Origin: Microbacterium halotolerans
GTDB taxonomy: Bacteria; Actinomycetota; Actinomycetes; Actinomycetales; Microbacteriaceae
Reading direction: 5' to 3'
Length of the DNA stretch: 64,000 bases
Assembly: GCF_003569805.1 (NCBI RefSeq)
Contig: NZ_KZ984052.1
Location: 426,494 to 490,493 of the forward strand
Positions 16,894 to 25,517 of the stretch are shown in pieces (within the stretch, counting starts at the first letter, position 1; each line of letters starts with the position of its first letter). The position numbers were made by a program, and so were the translations under genes. The notes beneath the pieces were generated by a model. It made no database searches and had not been told where the DNA came from. It saw nothing but the letters and a program-made list of their open reading frames with translations.

Positions 16894-18405
16894 ATGGACA
16901 CTGTGCAGCTGCTCGGCGAGGGATTCCTCGGCGCGCTCACCCTCCAGAACCTGCTGTGGGTGCTCTTCGGATGCCTGCTCGGCACCGCCGTCGGGGTGAT
17001 GCCGGGGCTCGGTTCGTCCATGGCGGTCGCTCTGCTGCTGCCGATCACGTTCGCGCTCGAGCCCACGGCGGCGTTCATCATGTTCGCCGGCGTGTACTTC
17101 GGCGGGCTGTTCGGCGACTCGACCATGGGCATCCTGATGAACACCCCCGGTCAGGCCTCCGCCATCGCCTCGACGTTCGAAGGCCACAAGATGGCTCTCG
17201 ACGGCAGAGCGACGCAGGCGCTGGCCACGGCGGCGATCGGCGCGTTCATCGGCGGTTTCGTCGCGTCCATCGCGGTTGTGTTCCTCGCCCCGGTGCTGGC
17301 GGACTTCTCGACGCAGTTCGGGCCGGCCGAGTTCTTCGCCCTCGCGGTGTTCGCCTTCGCCGCCACCTCCACCGTCGTCACCGACAACACCGTGAAAGGT
17401 CTGGCATCGCTCTTCCTGGGCCTCGGCATCGCCGTGATCGGCATCGACGGCGTATCCGGTGCTCCGAGATTCACACTCGGATCGCCCTACCTGTTCGACG
17501 GCGTCTCGCTTGTGACCGTCACCGTGGCGATCCTCGCGCTCGGGGAGGTGATCTTCGTCGCGTCGCTCGCCCGTCACGGCGGCGGCATGAAGCTCATCCG
17601 CCCCAAGGGAAGTCCCTGGTTGTCGCGACGTGCGATGCGCGAAGCCGCTCCCGCCTGGGCCCGTGGCACAGCGATCGGGCTGCCGTTCGGCATCGTGCCT
17701 GCGGGAGGATCGGAGATCCCTACGTTCCTCGCCTACGGGCTCGAGAAGCGCCTGGATGCGCGCCGGAAGTCGCCGCAGTTCGGCAGGGGAGCCATCCGGG
17801 GCCTGGCCGCGCCCGAGGCCGCGGGGAACTCGACGACCGGCATGGCTATGGGCGCGCTGCTGTCACTCGGCCTGCCGATCTCCGCGACCGCCGCGATCAT
17901 GCTCGCCGCCTTCCGCCAGTACGGGCTGCAGCCGGGCCCGCTGCTGTTCGAGCGTTCGCCTGAGCTGGTCTGGTCGCTGTTGGCGAGCTTCTTCATCGCG
18001 ATGGTGGTGCTGCTCGTCCTGAACCTCCCGTTCGCCGCCCTGTGGGCGCGGCTGCTGCTGATCCCGAAGCCCTACCTGTACGCGGGCATCACGATGCTGT
18101 GCGCGATGGGAATCTATGCCTCTTCCGGTTCGGTGTTCGATCTGCTGATGGTGCTCGGAATCGGGTTGCTCGGGTTCATCATGCGCGCGCACGACTTCCC
18201 GCTGGCGCCGCTGATCATCGGCATGGTGCTGGGCCCGCTCGCCGAGACGAGCCTGCGCGACGCCGCGATGAGCGCCAACGGCGACTTCGCGGTGCTCGTG
18301 CAGAGCCCGATCGCCCTGGGGCTGTACGGGGTGCTCGTCATCGTGCTGGTCCTCGCCGTCACCAACCGCGTGCTCGCCAGGCGCAGGGCGCGCGCAGAGC
18401 TGTGA
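16894..18405 (+). CDS. tctA: Tripartite tricarboxylate transporter, large membrane subunit
   Basis: The main permease of the TTT system, 503 residues with about 11-12 membrane helices. The TctA signature appears early (GTAVGVMPGLGSSMA, near residue 30), and a related repeat occurs mid-protein (GTAIGLPFGIVPAGGSEIP). It uses an ion gradient to move the acid delivered by TctC. The start at 16894 gives a first helix in the right place and follows tctB directly. It is the last gene of the operon. Confidence 0.92.
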   Translation: MDTVQLLGEGFLGALTLQNLLWVLFGCLLGTAVGVMPGLGSSMAVALLLPITFALEPTAAFIMFAGVYFGGLFGDSTMGILMNTPGQASAIASTFEGHKMALDGRATQALATAAIGAFIGGFVASIAVVFLAPVLADFSTQFGPAEFFALAVFAFAATSTVVTDNTVKGLASLFLGLGIAVIGIDGVSGAPRFTLGSPYLFDGVSLVTVTVAILALGEVIFVASLARHGGGMKLIRPKGSPWLSRRAMREAAPAWARGTAIGLPFGIVPAGGSEIPTFLAYGLEKRLDARRKSPQFGRGAIRGLAAPEAAGNSTTGMAMGALLSLGLPISATAAIMLAAFRQYGLQPGPLLFERSPELVWSLLASFFIAMVVLLVLNLPFAALWARLLLIPKPYLYAGITMLCAMGIYASSGSVFDLLMVLGIGLLGFIMRAHDFPLAPLIIGMVLGPLAETSLRDAAMSANGDFAVLVQSPIALGLYGVLVIVLVLAVTNRVLARRRARAEL

Positions 18406-18464
18406 CGGCGCTCGTGTCGCCGGCGGACACGTCCTCGGCTGCCCGGCCGCGATAGCGTTGACGC

Positions 18465-19442
18465 ATGCAGTACACATCACTGGGGAACAGCGGTCTCGTC
18501 GTCTCGGCACTCGGAGTGGGATGCAATGCATTCGGCCGCAGGATCGACCAGGATGCGAGCACGGAGGTGGTCTCGACGGCGCTCGAGAACGGCGTGAACT
18601 TCTTCGACACGGCGGACTCGTACGGCGCCGGCGCGTCCGAGACGATGCTGGGGCGCGCACTCGGCGCCCGCCGGGACGAAGCCGTCGTGGCCACCAAGTT
18701 CGGCATGGACATGGCAGGCGTCTACCCAGGCGCCAGAGAGAACCGCACCAGCCGTGGATACATCGCTCGCGCAGTCGAGGGGAGTCTCACCCGTCTCGGG
18801 ACGGACTACATCGACCTCTACCAGCTGCACACGCCGGATCGGATCACGCCGATCGAGGAGACCCTCGTCGCGCTGACCGATCTCATCAGGGCGGGCAAGG
18901 TGCGCTACATCGGATGTTCGAACCTCGCCGCGTGGGAGGTCGCCGATGCAGCCGCGGTGTCGGATGCGATCGGCGCTGAGCACTTCATCACCTCGCAGAA
19001 CGAGTACTCGCTGTACAACCGCAGCGCGGAGTCGGAGCTCGTGCCCGCCTTGGAGCACTACGGGATGAGCCTGCTGCCGTACTTCCCGCTGGCATACGGA
19101 CTGCTCACCGGCAAGTACGCGCGCGGCGAGGCAACTCCCGAGGGAACCAGGCTCGTCACGGAGTCCTCACGCCTCGACGGCGCGGATTGGGACATCGTCG
19201 AAGGGTTCCGCACGTTCGCCCGCGAACGGGGCATCAGCATGCTCGACGTCGCGCTCGGCGGCCTGCGCGCCCAGGCCACAGTCGACACGGTCATCGCCGG
19301 TGCGACGCGGGGGGAGCAGATCGTCGCGAACGCGCGCTCGGTGGAGTGGGTGCCGAGCGATGAGGACCTTGCTGCGCTGGACCAGATCGTTCCGCCGGGA
19401 TCCGGATCGGGGTACCTGACGTTCGCAACGCCCCGGCGGTAG
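18465..19442 (+). CDS. Aldo/keto reductase
   Basis: A 325-residue NADPH-dependent oxidoreductase with a TIM-barrel pattern. The catalytic tetrad is complete: Asp48 and Tyr53 in FFDTADSYG, Lys78 in ATKFG and His122 in LYQLHTPD. It acts on carbonyl compounds in the cytoplasm; the physiological substrate is unknown. It is a single gene 59 bp after tctA and might be transcribed with it, but nothing ties it to tricarboxylate use. It marks the end of standard chromosome before the lower-GC region. Confidence 0.9.
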   Translation: MQYTSLGNSGLVVSALGVGCNAFGRRIDQDASTEVVSTALENGVNFFDTADSYGAGASETMLGRALGARRDEAVVATKFGMDMAGVYPGARENRTSRGYIARAVEGSLTRLGTDYIDLYQLHTPDRITPIEETLVALTDLIRAGKVRYIGCSNLAAWEVADAAAVSDAIGAEHFITSQNEYSLYNRSAESELVPALEHYGMSLLPYFPLAYGLLTGKYARGEATPEGTRLVTESSRLDGADWDIVEGFRTFARERGISMLDVALGGLRAQATVDTVIAGATRGEQIVANARSVEWVPSDEDLAALDQIVPPGSGSGYLTFATPRR

Positions 19443-19656
19443 CAGATCACTCGTCATGTCCTCAGCAGAGCCGATGAGATGACCGCGAACTTGAGTGATA
19501 GCTGCCGTTCAGTTGTGTCTTCGTCGACGCTTGCGTCGTCCGAAACGGGATTCAGCCCCGACAAGCCGCGAGTGCTTTCACCTCACCGCTCTCCGTCGCA
19601 CGACCACAGCTGACGTCGCACTCGAGTCGTACTGAAGGTGTTCCTCAGAAGGCTGT

Positions 19657-19694
19657 TTGACAACAGCTACTTTGTATTGCAAGGCTTGTTTGCA
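19657..19694 (+). promoter_or_regulatory. padR promoter with candidate PadR operator
   Basis: TTGACA (19657-19662) is followed after 18 bp by AAGGCT (19681-19686). The element TGTATTGCAAGG (19673-19684) plus TTGTTTGCA overlaps the -10 region and the padR ATG. A near copy lies at 21088-21108 in front of the ABC genes. If the -10 is right, transcription starts at about the ATG, giving a leaderless mRNA; GCAAGG could instead act as the ribosome site. Confidence 0.5.
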
Positions 19695-20041
19695 TGGCTG
19701 CCAGGGATCGGACTGCACAACTCCGCAAGGGAGTGTTGGAGCTCGCGATCCTTGCGGTGCTTGATGGCGAGGAATATTACTCCATCGAGATCATCGAACA
19801 GTTGGGCACGCAGCCCGCACTGACCGCGACTCCAGGTACGGTCTATCCGCTGCTCGCACGGCTGGAGAAAGCCGAAAAGGTAGTCACTCGTTGGGTTGAG
19901 GCTGGGAGCGGCGGCCCTCCAAGAAAGTACTACAGCCTCACAGATGAGGGCCGCGCGGCGCTCGAAGAGGGAGCGGCGGCCTGGGATGCGCTGAGTAGCG
20001 CGATGGGCGAGCTGCTCCGGAAAGGTGGTCGCGTCTCATGA
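19694..20041 (+). CDS. PadR family transcription regulator
   Basis: A 115-residue regulator with the PadR winged helix-turn-helix. It has LRKGVLELAILAVLDGEEYY at the N-terminus, the recognition region TPGTVYPLLARLEKA and the wing GPPRKYYSLTDEGRAAL. Such proteins usually repress their own gene and nearby transport genes until a ligand binds. Its stop overlaps the start of the next gene (ATGA), an arrangement typical of PadR genes paired with HAAS-type membrane proteins. A shared site upstream of padR and the ABC genes suggests both are its targets. Confidence 0.9.
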   Translation: MAARDRTAQLRKGVLELAILAVLDGEEYYSIEIIEQLGTQPALTATPGTVYPLLARLEKAEKVVTRWVEAGSGGPPRKYYSLTDEGRAALEEGAAAWDALSSAMGELLRKGGRVS

Positions 20042-20910
20042 AGTCCTACCTGCGTGCAGTTGGCGCCCACCTCGGGAACCTCAGCAGAACGGATCGCTTG
20101 CTCGCTTTGGAAGGGCTTGAAGCTCAGCTCGGCGAGCTGCTGGAAGCACACATGGATCCCGTGGAGGCGCTGGGCGCTCCTGAGGACTACGCAGGTGAGC
20201 TTCTCGACGCGCTTGCGAGCGATGTGCCTGCCGACGAGCCCCACCTCCGAGTGCTGGGGCTCCCCGTGGAGACGCGGGGCCCGGTGAGCGCCAAGGTCCG
20301 TTCGCGAACATGGAATCCGGAGAGCTCGCGCCTCGTGGTACCGAGACTGCTCGGAGTCGGATGGACGCTCAATCTCGGCGCTCTCGCCGTGAGACTCAGG
20401 CTCATCCGCCCTGACGACGCAACCAGCGAAGTGCTCGACCAGGTGCCTGAACGCACAGTTCGCGCCGCGCAGCTCGCGCCGCTCCTGACTGCAGGCGCGG
20501 CCGCGGGCGCTCTGGCGCTCACGTGGAAGAGAATGCCGGACCGTGTTGCGTCTCGTTTTGACATCCTGGGGCGACAGAATCGCACAAGTTCGAAGCTCTC
20601 GATGCTCGGCAGCCTTGCCCTGGGCATCGTGCCAGCACTGTGGGCGGTACGCAGGCAGGCTTCAGTAGAGGATCGGCTCGTGAGCGCCGCAAGCGCAACA
20701 ACCCTGGCTGCCGTCTCGGCCTCGGTTGTCGCGGCTTCAATCCTCAGCGCACGCCAACCACGTGGCCGATGGGGGCTGCTCGTCCCCACTGGACTCATTC
20801 TCGGCGTCACGGCATCACTCGGGGTGATCGTGCTCCCGCTGCGTGCAGGTCTGCGCCGCGCCTGGCGCAACGCCAAGGTGACCTCGGACCGTGCGGAACG
20901 CGAGCGCTGA
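20038..20910 (+). CDS. HAAS-type membrane protein with DUF5808/DUF1648-like segments
   Basis: The 290-residue protein starts with a soluble helical region (~1-60; LGNLSRTDRLLALEGLEAQL, then ALGAPEDYAGELLDAL) resembling the HAAS/DUF1700 signalling domain often encoded next to PadR. About six hydrophobic segments follow. One block, PRLLGVGWTLNLGALAVRL, resembles DUF5808, and another, WKRMPDRVASRFDILGRQNR, resembles DUF1648. It overlaps padR by 4 bp and is co-translated with it. Its role is unknown; a membrane partner that tunes PadR or the exporter is a reasonable guess. Confidence 0.65.
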   Translation: MKSYLRAVGAHLGNLSRTDRLLALEGLEAQLGELLEAHMDPVEALGAPEDYAGELLDALASDVPADEPHLRVLGLPVETRGPVSAKVRSRTWNPESSRLVVPRLLGVGWTLNLGALAVRLRLIRPDDATSEVLDQVPERTVRAAQLAPLLTAGAAAGALALTWKRMPDRVASRFDILGRQNRTSSKLSMLGSLALGIVPALWAVRRQASVEDRLVSAASATTLAAVSASVVAASILSARQPRGRWGLLVPTGLILGVTASLGVIVLPLRAGLRRAWRNAKVTSDRAERER

Positions 20911-21092
20911 GAGTCATCGCTTGGACCCTCATCGAGTGCGGCTCGTGCTCTTTGGTGCTGATCGCTTTGGTCTTATGAGCCAACCGGACAGACGCTGTCG
21001 CCGGGCCGGCGCTCCGAGCCCGATGGATCGCCACGACTGACGACCACGCCGCCCCAGCAGGGGGAGGCACGCTTGACTTCACTAATATGTAA
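20911..21092. other. Intergenic sequence with ABC-operon promoter
   Basis: First part of the 394-bp gap between the HAAS gene and the ABC genes. No gene is visible. Near its end lies a promoter-like pair, TTGACT (21073-21078) and AAGGAT (21096-21101) with 17 bp spacing, described with the operator that overlaps it. Confidence 0.4.
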
Positions 21093-21118
21093 TGCAAGGA
21101 TGTATGCAATACATATAT
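21073..21118 (+). promoter_or_regulatory. ABC-operon promoter with second candidate PadR operator
   Basis: TGTAATGCAAGG plus ATGTATGCA (21088-21108) matches the padR upstream site (19673-19694) with few changes and one gap. It again overlaps the likely -10 (AAGGAT), with TTGACT as -35. The right half continues into an inverted TGTAT-GCA-ATACA. The repeated placement on two promoters of one cluster supports a common regulator, most simply PadR. Confidence 0.5.
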
Positions 21119-21308
21119 CAAGTGCATCACATGCGCCTTCTGTTCGGTCTCCTGGTCAGAACTCGGCCTGATCCCGACCGCATCATCAATCGCCACCGGT
21201 GCACCGCAGAATGAGTCCGCTCTCTGGTGGCCGATCGGCACCGGCCTGATCCGCTTGCTGCTGCTCGCAGCCGCCGTACTCATCTTCCGCCGAAAGGAAC
21301 TCCGATGA
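21093..21308 (+). pseudogene. 3' fragment of a membrane protein gene
   Basis: This frame has no start codon but reads through to a TGA that overlaps the ATG of the ABC ATPase gene (ATGA). The encoded tail, ESALWWPIGTGLIRLLLLAAA then VLIFRRKELR, is a normal C-terminal membrane helix with positive-inside end. It looks like the last piece of a gene once coupled to the ABC genes, whose 5' part was lost. The promoter and operator now sit at the break. Confidence 0.45.
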
Positions 21309-22243
21309 CACACCCCACCGTTGCCGCCGACCACCTCACCAAGAGATTCGACGACCGCGAAGCTGTTTCCGGTCTGTCGTTCTCGGTGCCCCGCGGGCAG
21401 GCGTTCGGGCTGCTCGGTCCGAACGGATCAGGCAAGACCACCACCATTCGACTCCTCAACGGGCTCCTCACCCCTGACGGTGGCACTGTCACTCTCTTCG
21501 GGGAAGCCGTCACCACAAGGAACGCAGATGCGCTTCGACGGAGAATCGGAGTCCAAACCGACACGAATCTCTACGAGACTCTCTCTGCACGCGAGAACCT
21601 GCGCACCTGGGGCTCGCTCTACGGAATCGACCGCAACTCACTCGATAGTCGCGTCGATGACGTGCTCGACATCTTCGGGCTCTCAGATCGCGCGGACTCC
21701 CTCGCAGGCGAGTTCAGCAAGGGGATGCGACAGAAACTCGCTATCGGGCGCGCCATCATCCACAACCCCGAGCTGCTGTTTCTCGACGAGCCGACCGCTG
21801 GCCTTGACCCCGAGGCCGCCGCCGAGCTCATCGACTACCTCAAACAGATGATCCGCTCCCTTGACACCACTGTTGTGATCTCGACACACCAGCTCGCCGG
21901 CCTCGAAACGCTCTGCGACGACATCGGCATCATCAAGCAGGGGCGGCTGCTCACCGCCGGACCAGTCGATGTGCTCCTGCGGCAGGAATGGCCCGGATAT
22001 CGCTACGCCCTGAGCATCGACGGCGACCACGATACGGCCCGCCGCATCGTCGCCTCGCTCGCGACCGTTGACGAAAGCGCCGCCGCCTCGCAGATCCCGT
22101 TCCAGACCGTTGATGACGGCACCGTCTCCGAGGTCGTTGCGATGCTCGTGCGCGCCGACATCGCGGTACGCGCAGTGACCCCGCAGCATCCCACGATCGA
22201 AGACTTCTACTTCACCACGCTCAACAAGGAGGCCAGCGCATGA
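21305..22243 (+). CDS. ABC transporter ATP-binding protein
   Basis: A 312-residue ATPase of the DrrA/NatA type. Walker A is GPNGSGKTT (~38-46), Walker B is LLFLDEPTAGLD and the switch His is in ISTHQLAGLE. The signature motif is FSKGMRQKL in place of LSGGQ, which is common in this export subfamily. It pairs with the ABC-2 permease whose gene overlaps by 4 bp. The export substrate is unknown; a peptide, antibiotic or ion is possible. Control by the PadR site upstream is likely. Confidence 0.9.
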   Translation: MTHPTVAADHLTKRFDDREAVSGLSFSVPRGQAFGLLGPNGSGKTTTIRLLNGLLTPDGGTVTLFGEAVTTRNADALRRRIGVQTDTNLYETLSARENLRTWGSLYGIDRNSLDSRVDDVLDIFGLSDRADSLAGEFSKGMRQKLAIGRAIIHNPELLFLDEPTAGLDPEAAAELIDYLKQMIRSLDTTVVISTHQLAGLETLCDDIGIIKQGRLLTAGPVDVLLRQEWPGYRYALSIDGDHDTARRIVASLATVDESAAASQIPFQTVDDGTVSEVVAMLVRADIAVRAVTPQHPTIEDFYFTTLNKEASA

Positions 22244-23097
22244 CTGCCCAGCTCCATACCTCACAGCGCCGCGGAACCCGTGGTGGGATCGGCTGGCAGC
22301 GCGTCGCCGCCGTGATGCGCAAAGACTGGCTCGAGGTGGTGCGCAACAAGCAGATGCTCGCTTCCCTCGTCGCAGTGCCGTTGGTATTCGCGATCCTGCT
22401 GCCGACGGGGATCATCCTGCTCGGCGGCAGCGGGATCCTCACCTCCACCATCGCGGGGCTGCAGGGCTTTCTTGACAACTTGCCCGCGGGCATCGCTCCG
22501 ACCGGCTACACGCCAGACCAGACCGTCGTCTATGCGGTGATCGTGTACTTCCTTGCCCCGTTCTTCCTCGTGATCCCTGTCATGACCGCGTCGATCACCG
22601 CCTCCTCCAGCCTTGTCGGCGAGAAGGAGCGTCGCACCATCGAAGGGCTGCTCTACACACCCCTCTCCAACCGCGAGCTCGTACTCGCCAAAGTGCTCGG
22701 ATCGGTGATCCCGTCAGTAATGCTCACCTGGATCGCGTTCGTGATCTACGCGGTGATCGTGGGAGTGCTCGGTGCTCCGATGATGGGCGGGATCTTCTTC
22801 CCGACTTGGACATGGGCAGTGCTCATCATGCTGCTCGTGCCCCTCGTCGGGTTCCTCGCGACCAGCGTGATCGTCGCGGTGTCCGGGCGGTCGACCACGA
22901 TGCAGGGCGCGCAGGGCACCGCGATGTTCGTCGTGTTCCCTATCCTCGCCCTCGTCGTCGGCCAGGCCACCGGTCTCATGCTGTTCAACGTCGGCGTCGC
23001 CCTCATCGCGGCGGCCGTGCTCGTCTTGGCCGATGTGCTCGCGTTCGTGCTCGTCGTGGCCAGGTTCCAGCGAGAGCACATCGTCACGAAGCTCTGA
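22240..23097 (+). CDS. ABC-2 type permease
   Basis: The 285-residue membrane partner of the ATPase encoded upstream. An N-terminal cytoplasmic segment with the amphipathic region RVAAVMRKDWLEVVRNKQML leads to six predicted membrane helices. Between helices 1 and 2 is a larger loop, as in NatB-like ABC-2 proteins. The segment GEKERRTIEGLLYTPLSNRE is the conserved cytoplasmic coupling region of this family. It is the last intact gene of the cluster; recombinase debris follows after ~90 bp. Confidence 0.88.
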   Translation: MTAQLHTSQRRGTRGGIGWQRVAAVMRKDWLEVVRNKQMLASLVAVPLVFAILLPTGIILLGGSGILTSTIAGLQGFLDNLPAGIAPTGYTPDQTVVYAVIVYFLAPFFLVIPVMTASITASSSLVGEKERRTIEGLLYTPLSNRELVLAKVLGSVIPSVMLTWIAFVIYAVIVGVLGAPMMGGIFFPTWTWAVLIMLLVPLVGFLATSVIVAVSGRSTTMQGAQGTAMFVVFPILALVVGQATGLMLFNVGVALIAAAVLVLADVLAFVLVVARFQREHIVTKL

Positions 23098-23189
23098 CTC
23101 GCAAGCACTGCGAAAGGCAAGCCTGCAGATATGCCGACGACGGATGCGGGGACGAACGACAGTGCGGCGTTGGTGTCGCCGTTCGCAGA

Positions 23190-23405
23190 GGACCGCTGAA
23201 AGGCTCCGTCTGTTCGGGCGACTGCGGCTCCCGTCTCATGATCACTCACGCGAAGAACGGCAAGGGCATCGTCTACCCGTACTTCATCTGCGCCGGTCGG
23301 CACTCCAAGCGCACGAGCTGCGTCCGTCAGGCCATGCCGATCGAGCACATCGAACGACATGCCCAGGACTACTGGATGTCAAACCTGCGGACGTCGCAAG
23401 TTCGT
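23190..23405 (+). pseudogene. C-terminal remnant of a large serine recombinase
   Basis: The frame encodes CSGDCGSRLMITHAKNGKG, then YPYFICAGRHSKRTSC and VRQAMPIEHIERHAQ. This is the zinc-ribbon region of large serine recombinases, with the four expected Cys positions. The catalytic resolvase domain and DNA-binding domain are absent, and no start exists. The frame runs on into the tRNA without a stop. The fragment ends about 20 bp from the 3' end of tRNA-Val, the usual place for an integrated element, so the 19.4-23.4 kb region is probably a decayed island. Confidence 0.7.
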
Positions 23406-23420
23406 GCTTCGATCATCGGG

Positions 23421-23493
23421 TGGGCCCTGCCGGGATCGAACCGACGACATCCACGGTGTAAACGTGGCGCTCTACCAGCTGAGCTAAAGGCCC
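23421..23493 (-). tRNA. tRNA-Val (anticodon TAC)
   Basis: On the minus strand the cloverleaf is complete. The acceptor starts GGGCC and closes against GGCCC with discriminator A. The D arm is GCTCAGCTGGTAGAGC, the anticodon arm CCACG-TTTACAC-CGTGG has anticodon TAC, and the T arm is GTCGG-TTCGATC-CCGGC. CCA is not encoded. Recombinase debris abuts its 3' end; no duplicate of the 3' end was found near 19.4 kb. Confidence 0.95.
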
Positions 23494-23533
23494 TGGTACC
23501 GACCAGTCTATCGGCACGCGGCCGACGCGGCTG

Positions 23534-24607
23534 TCACGCCGCAGCGCGCTTGGGCCACATCCGGCGCGGCAGTTCGAACAGCAGGCTGACAGGCAGGCGG
23601 CGGCCGATCAGCGCGAACCCGGTCGACACCGCCACCGTCAGCAGGAACACCACCGGCAGCACCACGGCGGGGTGCGTCACACCGACCCGCTCGGCGACGT
23701 TGAAGATCGCCGCATACGCGGGGTAGTGCACCACGTAGAAGATCAGCGAGTACTGCCCGACGAAGCGCACGGGCCGCAGCCATCCGGCATCCGGGATGTA
23801 CACGGCCACGCGGGCGAGCGCGAGAATGCCGAGCAGGCCTGGCACCGCGGCGAACGGCTCGTACCAGAGCGGCACCCAGAACGCCGAGGCGAGGCCGAGC
23901 GCAAGGGGGATCGCAGTCAGTGCGATCGCGACCGGCACGTTGATCGCGGCGACGAAACGATCCCAGTACCGTTCGATGAAGGCACCGAGGAAGAAGAACG
24001 GCATCAGGTAGAACAGCCTCTGGATCAGCGTGTCGTCCGGCAGCAGGAACATACCGACGAAGCCCAGCAGGATGAACGCCCATGCCGGCACCCATTTGGT
24101 CAGCAGCGCGACAAGGTAGTACACCAGCACGAACTGCATGAACCACAGGTATGTGTTCCAGAAGCCCCACTCCCATGGCATGCCGGGCAGCGAGCCACCG
24201 CCGGCGATGAGTGCGAGATTGAAGACGACCGTCCACACGATGATCGGCCACAGAATGCGCCGCAGCTTGCCCCAGACATACTGCCCGGCTGTGCGCTTCA
24301 GCGACCCGGAGATCAGCAGTCCCGACAGGAACATCAGCATCGGCATCCGGAACGGCGCGAAGAACTCGCTCAGGAAGATGAACGGTTCCAGCACCGCGGG
24401 CGGGTGGGGGTCGTCGGCGAACGATGCCGTGACGATCTGTGTCGAGTGGTGAAGGATCACCAGCAGGATCGACAGTCCCCGCAGAGCGTCCATCCAACCC
24501 AGCCGACTGCTCGAACGATCGAGGGCGACGTGCGCACGGCTCACGGGCGCAACTGCACGCGCAGCCCTTGCATCGGCGCGCGATCGGGGGTTCTGTGACT
24601 CTGACAC
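23534..24607 (-). CDS. Acyltransferase 3 family membrane protein
   Basis: A 357-residue integral membrane protein with about ten helices and the start pattern of acyltransferase 3 proteins: SRLGWMDALRGLSILLVILHH near residue 35, with the conserved Arg and His pair. The family moves acyl groups onto sugars or lipids at the membrane. The first ~30 residues are hydrophilic, so translation might begin at a later codon. It stands alone, divergent from the zinc-ribbon gene. Substrate is unknown. Confidence 0.85.
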   Translation of the reverse strand: MSESQNPRSRADARAARAVAPVSRAHVALDRSSSRLGWMDALRGLSILLVILHHSTQIVTASFADDPHPPAVLEPFIFLSEFFAPFRMPMLMFLSGLLISGSLKRTAGQYVWGKLRRILWPIIVWTVVFNLALIAGGGSLPGMPWEWGFWNTYLWFMQFVLVYYLVALLTKWVPAWAFILLGFVGMFLLPDDTLIQRLFYLMPFFFLGAFIERYWDRFVAAINVPVAIALTAIPLALGLASAFWVPLWYEPFAAVPGLLGILALARVAVYIPDAGWLRPVRFVGQYSLIFYVVHYPAYAAIFNVAERVGVTHPAVVLPVVFLLTVAVSTGFALIGRRLPVSLLFELPRRMWPKRAAA

Positions 24608-24730
24608 GCCGTCACTCTATCCGTGCCCGCACACGACGACGTGAAGCCTTGCCGAGTGCAGCTGACGCCCCGGCAGAACCGGATGCGCATTCGGTCCGCA
24701 CACGCGGGCTCACTGACGTAGGTTGGAAGG

Positions 24731-25513
24731 ATGAAAGCCTCTCCCGCCGACCAGCGCCTCCTGCTCGAAATCGCCGCGCTCGATGATCGGTACGACCGTG
24801 CCAAGCGCACGAAGGAGAACCCGCCGCAGGCCGCGCGCGTACGCGAGCTCGTGGAGCAGCGCACGGCCGAGAACCGGGTGCTCGCCGAACTGGTCGGTGA
24901 GCGCGACGGCCTGCGGACCGAGCTCACCAAGATCGACTCCGACGTCGACCTGGCGACCACGCGCAGGGAGCGCGATGCGAAGCGCCTCGAGCAGGCCACG
25001 GATCTCGCCACGATCAAGGCCCTCGAACAGGAACTCGCCTCACTGGCGCGGCGCCTCGATGATCTCGAGACCGCCCAGCTCGAACTGATGGAGAGGATCG
25101 AGCCGGCCGAGACGGCCGTGGCCGAGCAGGAGGCGACCGTACGGTCGACGATCGAAGAGGGCCAACGGCTCAGCGCCGAGGGTAAGGTGGGCGTCACCTC
25201 CGCCGCCCGCGACATGGAGGAGGCCTCGCGTGACCGGGCCGCCGTCGCCGGCAACGTGCCGGACGCTCTGCTCGCGATGTACGAACGGCTGCGTGCCAGG
25301 GGAGTAGGTGCCTCGCTTCTCGCCCGGGGCGTGTGCGGCGGATGCCACATGGCGCTGTCGCCGAGCGACCTCGCCGCCGTGCGCGCGCTCGCCGACGATG
25401 AAGTCGCCACCTGCCCGGAGTGCGGCGGAATTCTCGTGCGCACGGAAGAGAGTGGGCTCGGCGACGCCGGCGACGGACACGACCAGGGGACGGGCACCGT
25501 CTCATTCTCGTGA
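24731..25513 (+). CDS. Coiled-coil protein with C4 zinc ribbon
   Basis: This 260-residue protein has a long heptad-rich helical region (~1-180, with LDERYD-like start and repeated E/R/L pattern) and then a zinc-ribbon with CGGC...CPECGG. The layout matches the widespread C4-type zinc ribbon (DUF164) proteins, thought to bind nucleic acid or act as scaffolds. No catalytic motif is seen. The next gene, a DNA polymerase A-like protein, starts 4 bp after its stop, so they are co-transcribed and may work together. Confidence 0.85.
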   Translation: MKASPADQRLLLEIAALDDRYDRAKRTKENPPQAARVRELVEQRTAENRVLAELVGERDGLRTELTKIDSDVDLATTRRERDAKRLEQATDLATIKALEQELASLARRLDDLETAQLELMERIEPAETAVAEQEATVRSTIEEGQRLSAEGKVGVTSAARDMEEASRDRAAVAGNVPDALLAMYERLRARGVGASLLARGVCGGCHMALSPSDLAAVRALADDEVATCPECGGILVRTEESGLGDAGDGHDQGTGTVSFS

Positions 25514-25517
25514 CGCC

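Noticed and set aside
19443..23420. Duplicate of the tRNA-Val 3' end that would mark the far end of the island
   Set aside because: I scanned for the last ~20 bases of the tRNA around 19.4-19.7 kb and saw no match, so att sites are not claimed.
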